From an uncultured Flammeovirgaceae bacterium (GTDB lineage: Bacteria > Bacteroidota > Bacteroidia > Cytophagales > Cyclobacteriaceae), in contig CAMLLI010000035.1 in the NCBI GenBank assembly GCA_946480685.1, positions 1 through 12,292 on the forward strand: a DNA stretch of 12,292 nucleotides, given 5' to 3'. The notes beneath the pieces were generated by a model, which ran no database searches, was not told the origin of the DNA, and worked only from the letters and a program-made list of their open reading frames with translations. Shown piece after piece: positions 1-6,819 of the stretch; position 1 is the first letter of the stretch, and every line of letters begins with the position of its first letter. The translations under genes and the position numbers were made by a program.

Positions 1-102
1 ATCACTAGGTGTGTGATTGCTTCATTGACTAATTGGTGAGCGATTCGGTGAGTTAGTTTTGTTTTATATCTGTCATCATTTGAAAATCAAGTGCTTAACT
101 TG

Positions 103-127
103 GCAGGTTCAATTCCTGCCGGGGCTA
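103..127 (+). tRNA. 3' fragment of a tRNA gene (T arm and acceptor strand only)
   Basis: Bases 103-119 form a perfect T arm: GCAGG, loop TTCAATT, CCTGC. They are followed by a 7-nt acceptor 3' strand CGGGGCT and a discriminator A at 127, with no encoded CCA. The expected 5' partner AGCCCCG is not found upstream. A 73-nt fold starting at 55 pairs AGTTTTG to the acceptor mostly by G-U, but it has no D-loop GG and no proper anticodon loop with T33. A tmRNA end is disfavoured because position 70 is G, not the U needed for G3-U70. I read it as a tRNA 3' remnant, such as an integration-site duplication. Bases 1-102 hold no gene I can see. Confidence 0.5.
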
Positions 128-136
128 CATAACACT

Positions 137-172
137 AAAAGCCTGAGATCGTAAAGATCTCAGGCTTTTTTT
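137..172 (+). terminator. intrinsic terminator after the tRNA fragment
   Basis: An 11-bp perfect stem, AGCCTGAGATC (140-150) with GATCTCAGGCT (156-166), closes a GTAAA loop and runs into TTTTTTT. It lies 10-15 nt after the tRNA-like 3' end and so looks like the native terminator of that RNA gene. Bases 173-301, between it and the end of the next gene, hold nothing I can name. Confidence 0.85.
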
Positions 173-301
173 GGTTCGAAGTGATCTTGTTTGATTCATT
201 GCATCTTTCAAGATTTCTTCATTTGATTATTTCGGGATGTATATACCTATACTATATGATGTTCTGCTGATAATAAATCCCCGGTGTCTGTAGTTACTTT
301 T

Positions 302-805
302 TTAATATTTCAATTTAAGTACTCTTATGCACAATGGAATAAGTCCGATTGATACAGCTATAAAAATTGCTACTCTTACATAGTTAAGTGTCTGCCACAG
401 AGAGGTTCGGGCTGTCAGATTTTTTGTAAGAGATGGTGTTTCTGCGATTTTTTGGAATTCAATAATGTTTGGTGCGAAAAAAGAAAGTGTCCAGACCCTG
501 ACGGCAAAGTGAACAGCAAATAAAATCAGAAGCCAGTTTCTCACGGGGGCAATTTTCCAACAGAATATGATTGCAAGTATGAACGTAATCTCGTGGAGCG
601 AATGGAATACTATCCAAAAGAATTTCAAACCCGCTCCTTGTCCATCCAATAAAAGTTTGAAATTGCTCGGTGGTGAGGCTGTCCATTTGGGAACGAATAC
701 TAGAGTTTCAAAAATCTGCGCTCCATTCATCATGAAGTAAATTAGAGTTGTAATGCAAAGCCATATTTCGGCTCTTGTCAAATGGTTCATTGTTATATCT
801 TTCAT
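302..805 (-). CDS. small four-helix membrane protein, function unknown
   Basis: This encodes 167 residues with four hydrophobic segments at roughly residues 14-36, 60-84, 88-110 and 139-163, joined by short loops. It is most likely an inner-membrane protein with four spans and no cleavable signal. No catalytic motif is evident and I do not recognise the family. It resembles in size the small 4-TM DUF1772-like proteins, but I cannot confirm that. The ATG at 803-805 lies 1 nt after the stop of the MarR gene (TGA A ATG), so the two are surely co-transcribed and probably translationally coupled. A second ATG at codon 6 is possible. The arrangement suggests that the MarR protein controls this membrane protein, as is common for MarR with transport or redox membrane proteins; that link is inference. 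Confidence 0.75.
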   Translation of the reverse strand: MKDITMNHLTRAEIWLCITTLIYFMMNGAQIFETLVFVPKWTASPPSNFKLLLDGQGAGLKFFWIVFHSLHEITFILAIIFCWKIAPVRNWLLILFAVHFAVRVWTLSFFAPNIIEFQKIAETPSLTKNLTARTSLWQTLNYVRVAIFIAVSIGLIPLCIRVLKLKY

Positions 806-806
806 T

Positions 807-1280
807 TCATTTTTGTTTCTTGTTTATATTACTTGTGGTTTCTTTCATGATCGCAGTAGCTTCAACAAAATACCTTTCAATAACCTGGATCTCTGTTTGA
901 GAAAAAGTAGCAATTAGGTTTGCCGTCTTTTGTTGCAGTTCTGTAAATAGAGGTTGTAGTAATTTCAAGGCATTTTCCTCGTTAGGCACTATAATTACTT
1001 TTCGTCTGTCGTCTTTGGTAAATTGTCTTTTGAGCAGCTTCTTTCTCTCGAGGCGATCTATTAAACCTGTTACGGCACCGGTCGTTAATCCTGTCAGTTT
1101 GGAAAGGTCGCCGGCGGTAAGTTCCTTGTGTTGCAGAATAAGTCCCAAATATTTATGGTCAGAGCCTGTCAGGCCTGCTTTGCGGGCTATTGCTTCGTGC
1201 ATAAAGATTGAGGCATCCGAATACTGTCGGCTCGCAGTTCTGAATTGTTGGAGAATACTGGCAGTTAATTTTTTACTCAT
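807..1280 (-). CDS. MarR-family transcriptional regulator
   Basis: This is a 157-residue protein of normal MarR length. The winged helix-turn-helix lies at about residues 50-100: a recognition segment LTAGDLSKLTGLTTGAVTGL is followed by an IDRLERKKLLKRQFTKDDRRKV wing with the DRR motif typical of MarR. Flanking helices (about 5-45 and 105-150) form the dimer domain. MarR proteins usually repress their own operon and release DNA on binding a phenolic or oxidant ligand. Here the gene is first in a two-gene minus-strand operon with the membrane protein. Inverted repeats directly upstream of its ATG are candidate operators. The ligand is not predictable from sequence. Confidence 0.9.
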   Translation of the reverse strand: MSKKLTASILQQFRTASRQYSDASIFMHEAIARKAGLTGSDHKYLGLILQHKELTAGDLSKLTGLTTGAVTGLIDRLERKKLLKRQFTKDDRRKVIIVPNEENALKLLQPLFTELQQKTANLIATFSQTEIQVIERYFVEATAIMKETTSNINKKQK

Positions 1281-1288
1281 CGTCTAAA

Positions 1289-1325
1289 TATCTTAGCGAG
1301 AAAGATAAATTAATAGCTCGTACGA
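1289..1325 (-). promoter_or_regulatory. candidate MarR operator (inverted repeats upstream of the marR start)
   Basis: Starting 9 bp before the ATG is TATCTT-N7-AAGATA (1289-1294 and 1302-1307). A palindrome TCGTACGA lies further up at 1318-1325. Both sit where a promoter for the minus-strand operon should be, and MarR dimers bind such dyads. The arms are short and AT-rich, so chance is possible. Confidence 0.35.
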
Positions 1326-1423
1326 TACCAGATAATCAATGAATATAAATTTGGATTTTTTTTGTCTGTCGACACGTTTTAACTTTTAAATGCCTGAGTT
1401 GTCCAGAAATCCGGAATGATTAA

Positions 1424-1591
1424 ATGAGTAAGTGTATGTCACAAGAAGAAAGAAACAGGCAGATACCTGCTACAGCTTATCAGAGAATTTTGGCGACCTG
1501 GATGTCACCGCGGTTGATGATTGTATCGATAAAAAATTTATACAATAGGTACATCACCAACGCCTTCCGGAATCTAATGTTAGGTGAGTGA
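1424..1591 (+). pseudogene. possible degraded SnoaL/NTF2-like fragment (or a 55-codon ORF)
   Basis: This is the only protein-like signal in the gap 1281-1702. One intact frame gives a 55-residue ORF starting MSKCMSQEERNRQIP that resembles nothing I know. Reading across frames gives a better pattern: ETGRYLLQLIREFW, then (next frame) GDLDVTAVDDCIDKKFIQ, then (next frame) VHHQRLPES. This recalls the start of SnoaL-like proteins, whose pattern is roughly 'fw..GDLDavdel...dfv.H..LPg'. It would need two frame changes in about 60 nt, so it would be a decayed remnant. The assignment rests on a short pattern only. Confidence 0.25.
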
Positions 1592-1702
1592 AATACGCTT
1601 GATCCATTCACATGATCAGTGATTTGCATACAAGGTTAATGGCTTTGCATACAAAGGCATTAGCCCTGCTACCGACCTTTGATTCATTAAACATTGATAC
1701 GA
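1592..1702. other. leader region of the aldo/keto reductase gene
   Basis: This stretch holds no gene. Its one notable element is the 11-bp direct repeat listed separately. AT-rich sequence follows up to the reductase start. I cannot place a promoter with confidence. Confidence 0.5.
1623..1654 (+). promoter_or_regulatory. 11-bp direct repeat with 21-bp period, candidate AraC-type operator
   Basis: TTTGCATACAA occurs at 1623-1633 and again at 1644-1654, start-to-start distance 21 bp, about 50-80 bp upstream of the aldo/keto reductase start. AraC-family activators typically bind two direct half-sites two helical turns (about 21 bp) apart. An AraC-type gene lies immediately downstream of the reductase. 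That this regulator binds here is inference. Confidence 0.5.
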
Positions 1703-2707
1703 ATGAAAATGAAGACAATGAAATTAGGAGCTCATGGATTAACAGTGCCAGTCGTTGGCCTTGGTTGTATGGGCATGACAGGATTCGAGGAAGGAAACAT
1801 GTATGGACCTGCAGACGAAAAGGAAGCTATAGCGACCATTCATCGATCATTAGAACTTGGTGGTAATTTTCTTGACACCGCGGACTTGTATGGACCATTG
1901 AAAAATGAACAACTCATTTCCAAAGCGATTGCAGGCAACCGCGACAAGTATATAATCGCTACCAAGTTTGGCTGGGAAATCAATGATGATGAAAAAGTAA
2001 CGTGGGCAATCAATGGTAAAAAGGCGTATGTAAAAAAAGCTCTGGAGCGTTCCCTTAAAAATCTGAAAACTGATTTTATCGACCTCTACTATATGCATCG
2101 GCTGGACAAGAATACACCGGTGGAAGAAACGGTGGGAGCGATGAGTGAATTGGTAAAAGAGGGAAAGGTTGGCTATCTCGGTTTATCAGAAGTGTCCTCC
2201 GAAACCGTTATCCGTGCAAATGTTGTTCACCCTATCACTGCTGTGCAGAGTGAATATTCCTTATTCGAACGCACAGTTGAAGAGCGTGGTATTCTTAAAA
2301 CATTGAAGGACCTCGGTGTTGGTTTTGTAGCATACTCGCCACTCGGCCGTGGCTTTTTGACTGGTCAAATCAAAACTATCGATGACTTACCAAAGGACGA
2401 TTTTCGCAGAGCGATCCCGCGTTTTCAGCAAGCTCATTTCGATAGAAATATTGAGTTGATAAAAGCTATAGAAACGATGGCGGCCGAAAAAGGAGTTACG
2501 CCATCACAACTGGCGCTGGCCTGGATTATCAGCAAGGGTTTTGTTCCCATTCCGGGTACTAAGCGCAGAAAGTATCTTGAGCAAAATATCGCGGCTTCAA
2601 ACATTATCTTGAATGATGTAGACCTGGTAAAGCTGGAAAGTATTGTTCCGCTGGGAACAGATACCGGCAAGCCTTATGACGAGTTTAGTATGAACCTGAT
2701 TGATTAA
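1703..2707 (+). CDS. aldo/keto reductase
   Basis: This is an NADPH-dependent oxidoreductase of the aldo/keto reductase superfamily that reduces aldehydes or ketones in the cytosol. It is about 334 residues and full length. Counting from the ATG at 1703, the catalytic tetrad is present: Asp58 in FLDTADLYG, Tyr63, Lys88 in IIATKFG and His132 in LYYMHR. The N-terminal GLGCMGM strand and the C-terminal cofactor segment PIPGTKRRKYLEQN, which binds the 2'-phosphate of NADPH, are also there. The pattern fits the AKR13/YajO-like branch. Several starts are possible (TTG 1694, ATG 1703, 1709, 1718); I prefer 1703 or 1709 by family N-terminus. An AraC-type gene follows after 45 nt, a common pairing in which the regulator controls the reductase. 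The substrate is unknown. Confidence 0.92.
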   Translation: MKMKTMKLGAHGLTVPVVGLGCMGMTGFEEGNMYGPADEKEAIATIHRSLELGGNFLDTADLYGPLKNEQLISKAIAGNRDKYIIATKFGWEINDDEKVTWAINGKKAYVKKALERSLKNLKTDFIDLYYMHRLDKNTPVEETVGAMSELVKEGKVGYLGLSEVSSETVIRANVVHPITAVQSEYSLFERTVEERGILKTLKDLGVGFVAYSPLGRGFLTGQIKTIDDLPKDDFRRAIPRFQQAHFDRNIELIKAIETMAAEKGVTPSQLALAWIISKGFVPIPGTKRRKYLEQNIAASNIILNDVDLVKLESIVPLGTDTGKPYDEFSMNLID

Positions 2708-2752
2708 AAAAATTAGGGTTAAGTCGGCGTAAAAAAAAATCTATGTTTGGTT

Positions 2753-3648
2753 ATGAATACAATTCGTTCGGTTTCTGAATTTCATCGTTTGCTGAGTCTG
2801 CCAGCGCCTCGACACCCGTTAGTGAGTGTCATTAATCTGAACGAAAGTGTATTTCTGGAAGATGACGTCTGGAAAGGATTTGTCAATCGTTTTTATTGCG
2901 TGGCACTGAAGCGTGATACAAAGGGAAGATTAAGTACGGGCATCAGCATTACGATTATGACAAAGGTATTTTGAGTTTCACAGCACCGAATCAGGTACAG
3001 TATCTCGATCTTCAGACCGTGGAATGCGGATCGGGATACTTGCTGATCTTTCATCCGGATTTTCTGCTTACGCATTCCCTGGCGAGCGCAATCAACAACT
3101 ATGGATTCTTTTCTTACTCAGTAAATGAAGCGCTTCATTTGTCCGCGGAAGAAGAGGATGATCTGATAGCCATCCTGAACAAGATCGATAAGGAATGTCA
3201 ACACATCGACAAGCACACACAGGAAATTATTCTCTCTCAAATCGAATTATTGCTCAACTACTCTAATCGATTTTACGAGCGCCAGTTCATAACGCGAAAG
3301 AATCATAACTATCAATTACTGGCGAGGTTTGAACAAATTATCAATGCATATTTCGATACCGATACACCTTCTCAAAAGGGATTGTTGACGGTCCAGTATA
3401 TAGCATCGCAGATGAATATATCCGCCAACTATTTAAGTGACTTGCTGAGAGTACATACCGGCCAGAATACACAGCAGCATATTCATGAGAAGTTGATCGA
3501 GAAGGCGAAAGAGAAATTAGCCACAACTTCATTGTCAGTGAGTGAAATTGCCTTTGCGCTTGGATTTGAACATTCTCAATCTTTCAGTACCTTATTCAAG
3601 AAGAAAACAAAAGTGTCGCCTCTGCAGTTTAGGCAATCATTCGTTTGA
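2753..3648 (+). pseudogene. AraC-family regulator, broken by a -1 frame change
   Basis: Two adjacent frames together give one about 298-residue AraC-type regulator. The N-terminal part starts MNTIRSVSEFHRLLSLP. After residue 55-57 the sense passes to the -1 frame, which reads KYGHQHYDYDKGILSFTAPN, the usual cupin-like sensing-domain sequence. The C-terminal domain has both helix-turn-helix units (about residues 205-290), including NYLSDLLRVHTGQNTQQHI and SVSEIAFALGFEHSQSFSTLFKKKT. Left unshifted, the protein ends at the TGA at 2972-2974 after 73 residues. The frame change must lie between 2917 and 2971, and the best fit is at A AAG GGA (2920-2926). Loss of one A from an AAAA run would explain it, as would a sequencing error or programmed -1 slippage. 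No strong stimulatory hairpin follows. The likely target is the upstream reductase gene. Confidence 0.8.
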
Positions 3649-3906
3649 AGTTTCAATCTGCATCCCGTATTTTAACATGCTGAGGGCGGCACAATACATA
3701 GATAGGAAATACTTCACGGATACAGCGAAAATAAATTGCTATTGCTCTGACTTGAATTCATCAGGAATGTTCCAACTACTGATTGGTGAAGTATATATCT
3801 AATGGAAATATACGCGCCTCATTACCCCGGCAATCGCCTGAAACGAAGCGCTCAACTAGCCGCAACGTTTCTCTAAATCCTTATATTTCAGAACTTTTTA
3901 ATCGAC
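3649..3906. other. intergenic region without recognised content
   Basis: The 258 nt between the AraC-type gene and the WG-repeat gene hold no convincing ORF, hairpin terminator or repeat. A promoter for the WG-repeat gene should lie in its right half, but I see no motif strong enough to mark. Confidence 0.5.
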
Positions 3907-5166
3907 ATGAAAAGATTTTTATACCTGTTGTGCTTTTTTTATGCACTTACCAGTCATGCGCAGCGCCAGCTCTATCCATATTCTGATGGAACAAAGTGGG
4001 GCTTGACAAACGAGAAGCTGGACGTTATCCTCGCGCCACAGTTCGAACGCAATCCTCACATTGTGAAAGGAAATTTAGCAATTGTACAAAAGGGGACGAA
4101 GTTTGGTTTGGTCAATCACAAAGGAAAGGTGATACTTCCATTGCAGTATGATGAGTTTATCGATCTCAATGGAGAAACGGGCCGGATAGCGGTGAACGGT
4201 AAATATACTTTTATAAATTTTAAGAGCCTCCGGCCAATTTCAAGCTATCAGTTTGATGAAGCCAGCGATTGTGACTGCCCGGAAAAACTAATGATTGTAA
4301 CAAAAGATGGAAAAACAGGATTCCTGAATATTACTACCGGAGTAGTTGTCGGTGGCTTGATATATGACGATGTATCTTTACTCAAGTACTATCCGCGAAA
4401 AGGTAAATCAGTGCGATTTCCAGACTTGGCTGTAGTGAAGAACGGTGGTAAGTATGGCGTGTTGAATGTGTCGACCGGAGCGATGACTTTGGATACCAAA
4501 TACGACTATATCCGCGGAGTGATTGACGAAGGAAGAATGCTGATCAGTGCTGATATGGGACTGGATACAAAACACTTTGATTTGAAAGGCAATGAAGTTT
4601 ATGTACAACAACTCGCGGTAGTTGCAGGAGAGGATGAAAGTTATGAACCGTCAACTGTCTCTGAGAAAGAAGAGGAGGAGCATGAAACAACAATAGATCT
4701 GTATGCAGCCGGAAGCATTGGACATGAAGGCTGGACTGTATCAATCGAGAGAACACGCGGAGACAAGACTGAAGTTTTGGAAAGCTATTTTGTAGACGGC
4801 TATGAAATTGTTGGCAAGCTATATTATGATTCTGCGGAGGGAGCAAGCACTGCCAGAATAAAAGGTGTTAAAACAAATCCAAACGTAAGCATATCGGTGA
4901 TGGATATAAAAGGTAATCTACTGGCCCGCTACGACTACCAGAATATTGTATATGAGGACGGCTTCTATGCTACATGGCTGAATGGAAAAATCGGAATAGT
5001 GACGATGGATCTTGTTGAAGTAAAAAAGCCGATGCTTGAATATATTCTTGACTACGATCCGGATAATCCTGATATAAATGCCGCGTTCATCCAATTGCCC
5101 AATGGTCAGCGTGGATACATGGATAAAAAAAGCGGGAAGATATTTATTCCTGGCCTGCCGCAGTAA
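3907..5166 (+). CDS. exported WG-repeat protein
   Basis: This encodes 419 residues. It begins with a signal peptide (MKRFLYLLCFFYALTSHA, probable cut after Ala18) and so is exported to the periplasm or outer surface. The mature part has WG-type beta repeats: KWGL near residue 30, KFGLVNHKGKVILP from 65, KTGFLN near 136, KYGVLN from 182, and a C-terminal pair KIGIV and QRGYMDKKSGKIFIPG. An acidic linker (EKEEEEHE, about 252-262) separates the N-terminal repeats from a beta-rich C-terminal part. WG-repeat proteins are common in Bacteroidota and are thought to be binding scaffolds; no enzyme motif is seen. It stands alone, convergent with the next gene. Confidence 0.85.
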   Translation: MKRFLYLLCFFYALTSHAQRQLYPYSDGTKWGLTNEKLDVILAPQFERNPHIVKGNLAIVQKGTKFGLVNHKGKVILPLQYDEFIDLNGETGRIAVNGKYTFINFKSLRPISSYQFDEASDCDCPEKLMIVTKDGKTGFLNITTGVVVGGLIYDDVSLLKYYPRKGKSVRFPDLAVVKNGGKYGVLNVSTGAMTLDTKYDYIRGVIDEGRMLISADMGLDTKHFDLKGNEVYVQQLAVVAGEDESYEPSTVSEKEEEEHETTIDLYAAGSIGHEGWTVSIERTRGDKTEVLESYFVDGYEIVGKLYYDSAEGASTARIKGVKTNPNVSISVMDIKGNLLARYDYQNIVYEDGFYATWLNGKIGIVTMDLVEVKKPMLEYILDYDPDNPDINAAFIQLPNGQRGYMDKKSGKIFIPGLPQ

Positions 5167-5234
5167 GTAATTTTTACTCGTGGTATACAGGTGCCGCTAT
5201 ATATATCAGTATAACCCACTTTCGGATGGACTGT

Positions 5235-5657
5235 CTATCTTATAAAGGCCTGAGGTTCATGATAGATATTATCCAGGTAATCTTGTACCGTGCCGGGAGG
5301 GTATATTTCAATGAAATCCACATCGTTTCCTTTTGTCGATACCGTTATACCTTTTCCAGCGAAGATTAACTGATTGGAAGTTTTACCAGCGCGTGAGCGA
5401 ACGGTTTTATCGGGTTGCGCGGTGCTTTTAAATTCATTCCATATTTCGTTCGCCAACACCTCGTCTGAGATATAGATCACTCGTAATTTGTCGTCTTTAA
5501 AAAAGAAAAACTGATTGTCGCCAACGTCAATCCTGCTTACGGCTGTGATTTTTTCATACTTCACATTTTCATGAATCTGGCTACTGCTTATGTTATTTTG
5601 TAAGATGAACTGGTCATAGCTTTGATTGAAGTACGTTTGGTAATCGTTTAGTGTCAT
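5235..5657 (-). CDS. small soluble protein of unknown function
   Basis: This is a 140-residue protein with no signal peptide and no membrane segment, rich in acidic and aromatic residues. It begins MTLNDYQTYFNQSYDQF, has a run of four Phe (NQFFFFKDD) near residue 50, and ends in a segment with a PPGTVQDYLDNIY motif. The alternation of short hydrophobic strands suggests an alpha/beta fold. I do not recognise the family. It is transcribed divergently from arsR, 124 bp away, and converges on the WG-repeat gene. Nothing in it points to metal binding: there is no cysteine, and only two histidines (HENV near residue 29 and HEP near 133). Confidence 0.6.
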   Translation of the reverse strand: MTLNDYQTYFNQSYDQFILQNNISSSQIHENVKYEKITAVSRIDVGDNQFFFFKDDKLRVIYISDEVLANEIWNEFKSTAQPDKTVRSRAGKTSNQLIFAGKGITVSTKGNDVDFIEIYPPGTVQDYLDNIYHEPQAFIR

Positions 5658-5727
5658 GGTTTACGCAAAGTTTTTAAATTCAAAAAGACAATTTATACAA
5701 GTTTTCGCGGCCTGAAAAGAATGAAGA

Positions 5728-5756
5728 TTGACGCATTTGATTTTTATGTCTTAATA
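5728..5756 (+). promoter_or_regulatory. candidate arsR promoter
   Basis: TTGACG (5728-5733), 17 nt, then TTAATA (5751-5756) resembles a housekeeping -35/-10 pair. The -10 runs into the operator dyad beginning at 5754, so a bound ArsR would block it. Bacteroidota promoters often differ from this consensus, so the call is tentative. Confidence 0.35.
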
Positions 5757-5781
5757 CCGTAATATTGCGTTATTACGGTAT
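5754..5781. promoter_or_regulatory. ArsR operator 1, abutting the arsR start codon
   Basis: Perfect 10-bp arms ATACCGTAAT (5754-5763) and ATTACGGTAT (5772-5781) flank 8 nt and end directly at the arsR ATG. The left part, 5755-5772, also matches the 18-bp second operator at 16 of 18 positions, so two overlapping sites may be nested here. Shared half-sites with operator 2 make ArsR binding very likely; the regulator itself is inferred from position. Confidence 0.85.
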
Positions 5782-6111
5782 ATGGGAATTACAAAGTCAG
5801 AATTGTTTAAAAAACGCCAAAACAGAATAGCGCATCTGGCAAAGGCTTTTGATCATCCGGCACGCGTGGCCATCATTGAGCACCTGTTAAGCAATAATAC
5901 CTGTATCTGTAACGACCTGGTTGATGTACTCCCGTTGTCTCAATCAACCATCAACCAGCATCTAAAAGAACTTAAGAATATAGGTATTATTAAAGGTGAA
6001 GTAGAAGGACCGAAAGTCAATTATTGTATTGACGAAAAGGTTTGGGACGAAGCGAAAGACATCTTCATCAACATGTTTTCCAAATTCGTTCCGCGTAATA
6101 ATTGCTGCTAA
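5782..6111 (+). CDS. arsR: ArsR-family arsenite-responsive repressor
   Basis: This 109-residue ArsR/SmtB winged-helix repressor dissociates from DNA when it binds As(III) or Sb(III). The winged helix covers about residues 16-85. The recognition helix is in LSQSTINQHLKELKNIGIIKG. The metal site Cys41-x-Cys43 (NTCICNDL) sits at the start of the DNA-binding helix, as in ELCVCDL of classical ArsR proteins. Further cysteines are Cys81 and a terminal pair Cys108-Cys109, which could supply a third ligand. Operator dyads flank the gene on both sides. It is first in the ars operon, 56 nt ahead of arsC. The ATG lies right after the operator, leaving almost no leader and no Shine-Dalgarno site. Confidence 0.95.
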   Translation: MGITKSELFKKRQNRIAHLAKAFDHPARVAIIEHLLSNNTCICNDLVDVLPLSQSTINQHLKELKNIGIIKGEVEGPKVNYCIDEKVWDEAKDIFINMFSKFVPRNNCC

Positions 6112-6128
6112 AATTTTTTACTATAACG

Positions 6129-6146
6129 TACCGTAATATTACGGTA
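6129..6146. promoter_or_regulatory. ArsR operator 2, between arsR and arsC
   Basis: TACCGTAATATTACGGTA is a perfect 18-bp palindrome made of the same half-sites as operator 1, without spacer. It lies 17 nt after the arsR stop and 22 nt before the arsC start. It could control an internal promoter (TATACT at 6145-6150 is a candidate -10) or act as a roadblock that lets arsR be read more than the genes behind it. Confidence 0.85.
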
Positions 6147-6167
6147 TACTAAAACGAACATTGAACT

Positions 6168-6809
6168 ATGTCAACAGTAAAAAAAGTAACACTGCTCCCG
6201 GCTTTGCAGTCAACGGTAGAACAGCTCACCAATGAATTTAACGACATTCCGCTTGAGCGAAAAGCTATACTCCGGGAATTGACTCAGTTTGTGCAAATGA
6301 AAGCGGACAGCAAGTTGCCGGTATATTTGAACTTTATCTGTACCCATAACTCCAGGCGAAGTCATCTTTCGCAGATATGGGCACAAGCGGCTGCTTACTA
6401 CTATAATGTTCCGGAAGTATTTTGTTTCTCAGGAGGAACCGAAGCAACAGCATTCAACCCGCGGGCGGTAAGGGCCATGCAACAGGCTGGCTTTACTATT
6501 GTTATAGCGGACGATGGAACTAACCCGGTATATGATATAAAGTATACATCGGAATTACCCGGTATAAAAGCATTCTCAAAGAAATACGATGATCCGTTTA
6601 ATCACAATAAAGATTTTGCAGCAGTAATGACCTGCTCGCATGCAGACGAAAATTGTCCTGTGGTGCTGGGTGCTATAGCAAGGATTCCACTTCGATACGA
6701 AGACCCGAAGAACTTTGATGATACGCCACAAGAGGCTGCGAAATATACGGAGCGTGTTCGTCAGATTGGTAGAGAAATTCTCTATGCATTTTCACAGGTA
6801 AAAGCGTAA
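6168..6809 (+). CDS. arsC: arsenate reductase, low-molecular-weight phosphatase type, N-terminally extended
   Basis: The protein reduces arsenate to arsenite for export and belongs to the low-molecular-weight tyrosine phosphatase fold. The P-loop C-x5-R is Cys58 to Arg64 (CTHNSRR) followed by SH. A second motif, Cys155-SHADEN-Cys162-Pro, has the same C-x6-C-P spacing as the Cys82/Cys89 pair of Staphylococcus pI258 and Bacillus ArsC (CGDAADKCP). It therefore probably uses a three-cysteine relay reduced by thioredoxin. At 213 residues it is longer than classical ArsC (about 130-140). The first 50 residues are an extra helical segment, and the chain between P-loop and relay pair is also longer. 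It is 56 nt behind arsR and 10 nt ahead of the exporter gene. Confidence 0.9.
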   Translation: MSTVKKVTLLPALQSTVEQLTNEFNDIPLERKAILRELTQFVQMKADSKLPVYLNFICTHNSRRSHLSQIWAQAAAYYYNVPEVFCFSGGTEATAFNPRAVRAMQQAGFTIVIADDGTNPVYDIKYTSELPGIKAFSKKYDDPFNHNKDFAAVMTCSHADENCPVVLGAIARIPLRYEDPKNFDDTPQEAAKYTERVRQIGREILYAFSQVKA

Positions 6810-6819
6810 GGTGTAAACT

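Noticed and set aside
55..127. A complete 73-nt tRNA ending at 127
   Set aside because: The acceptor would pair mainly by G-U, there is no D-loop GG, and no anticodon loop with T33 can be drawn.
1..127. 3' end of tmRNA
   Set aside because: The base at acceptor position 70 is G, so the G3-U70 pair required for alanylation cannot form.
2927..2965. Stimulatory hairpin for programmed -1 frameshifting behind A AAG GGA
   Set aside because: No stem of more than a few base pairs at the usual 5-9 nt distance is visible, which weakens the programmed reading.
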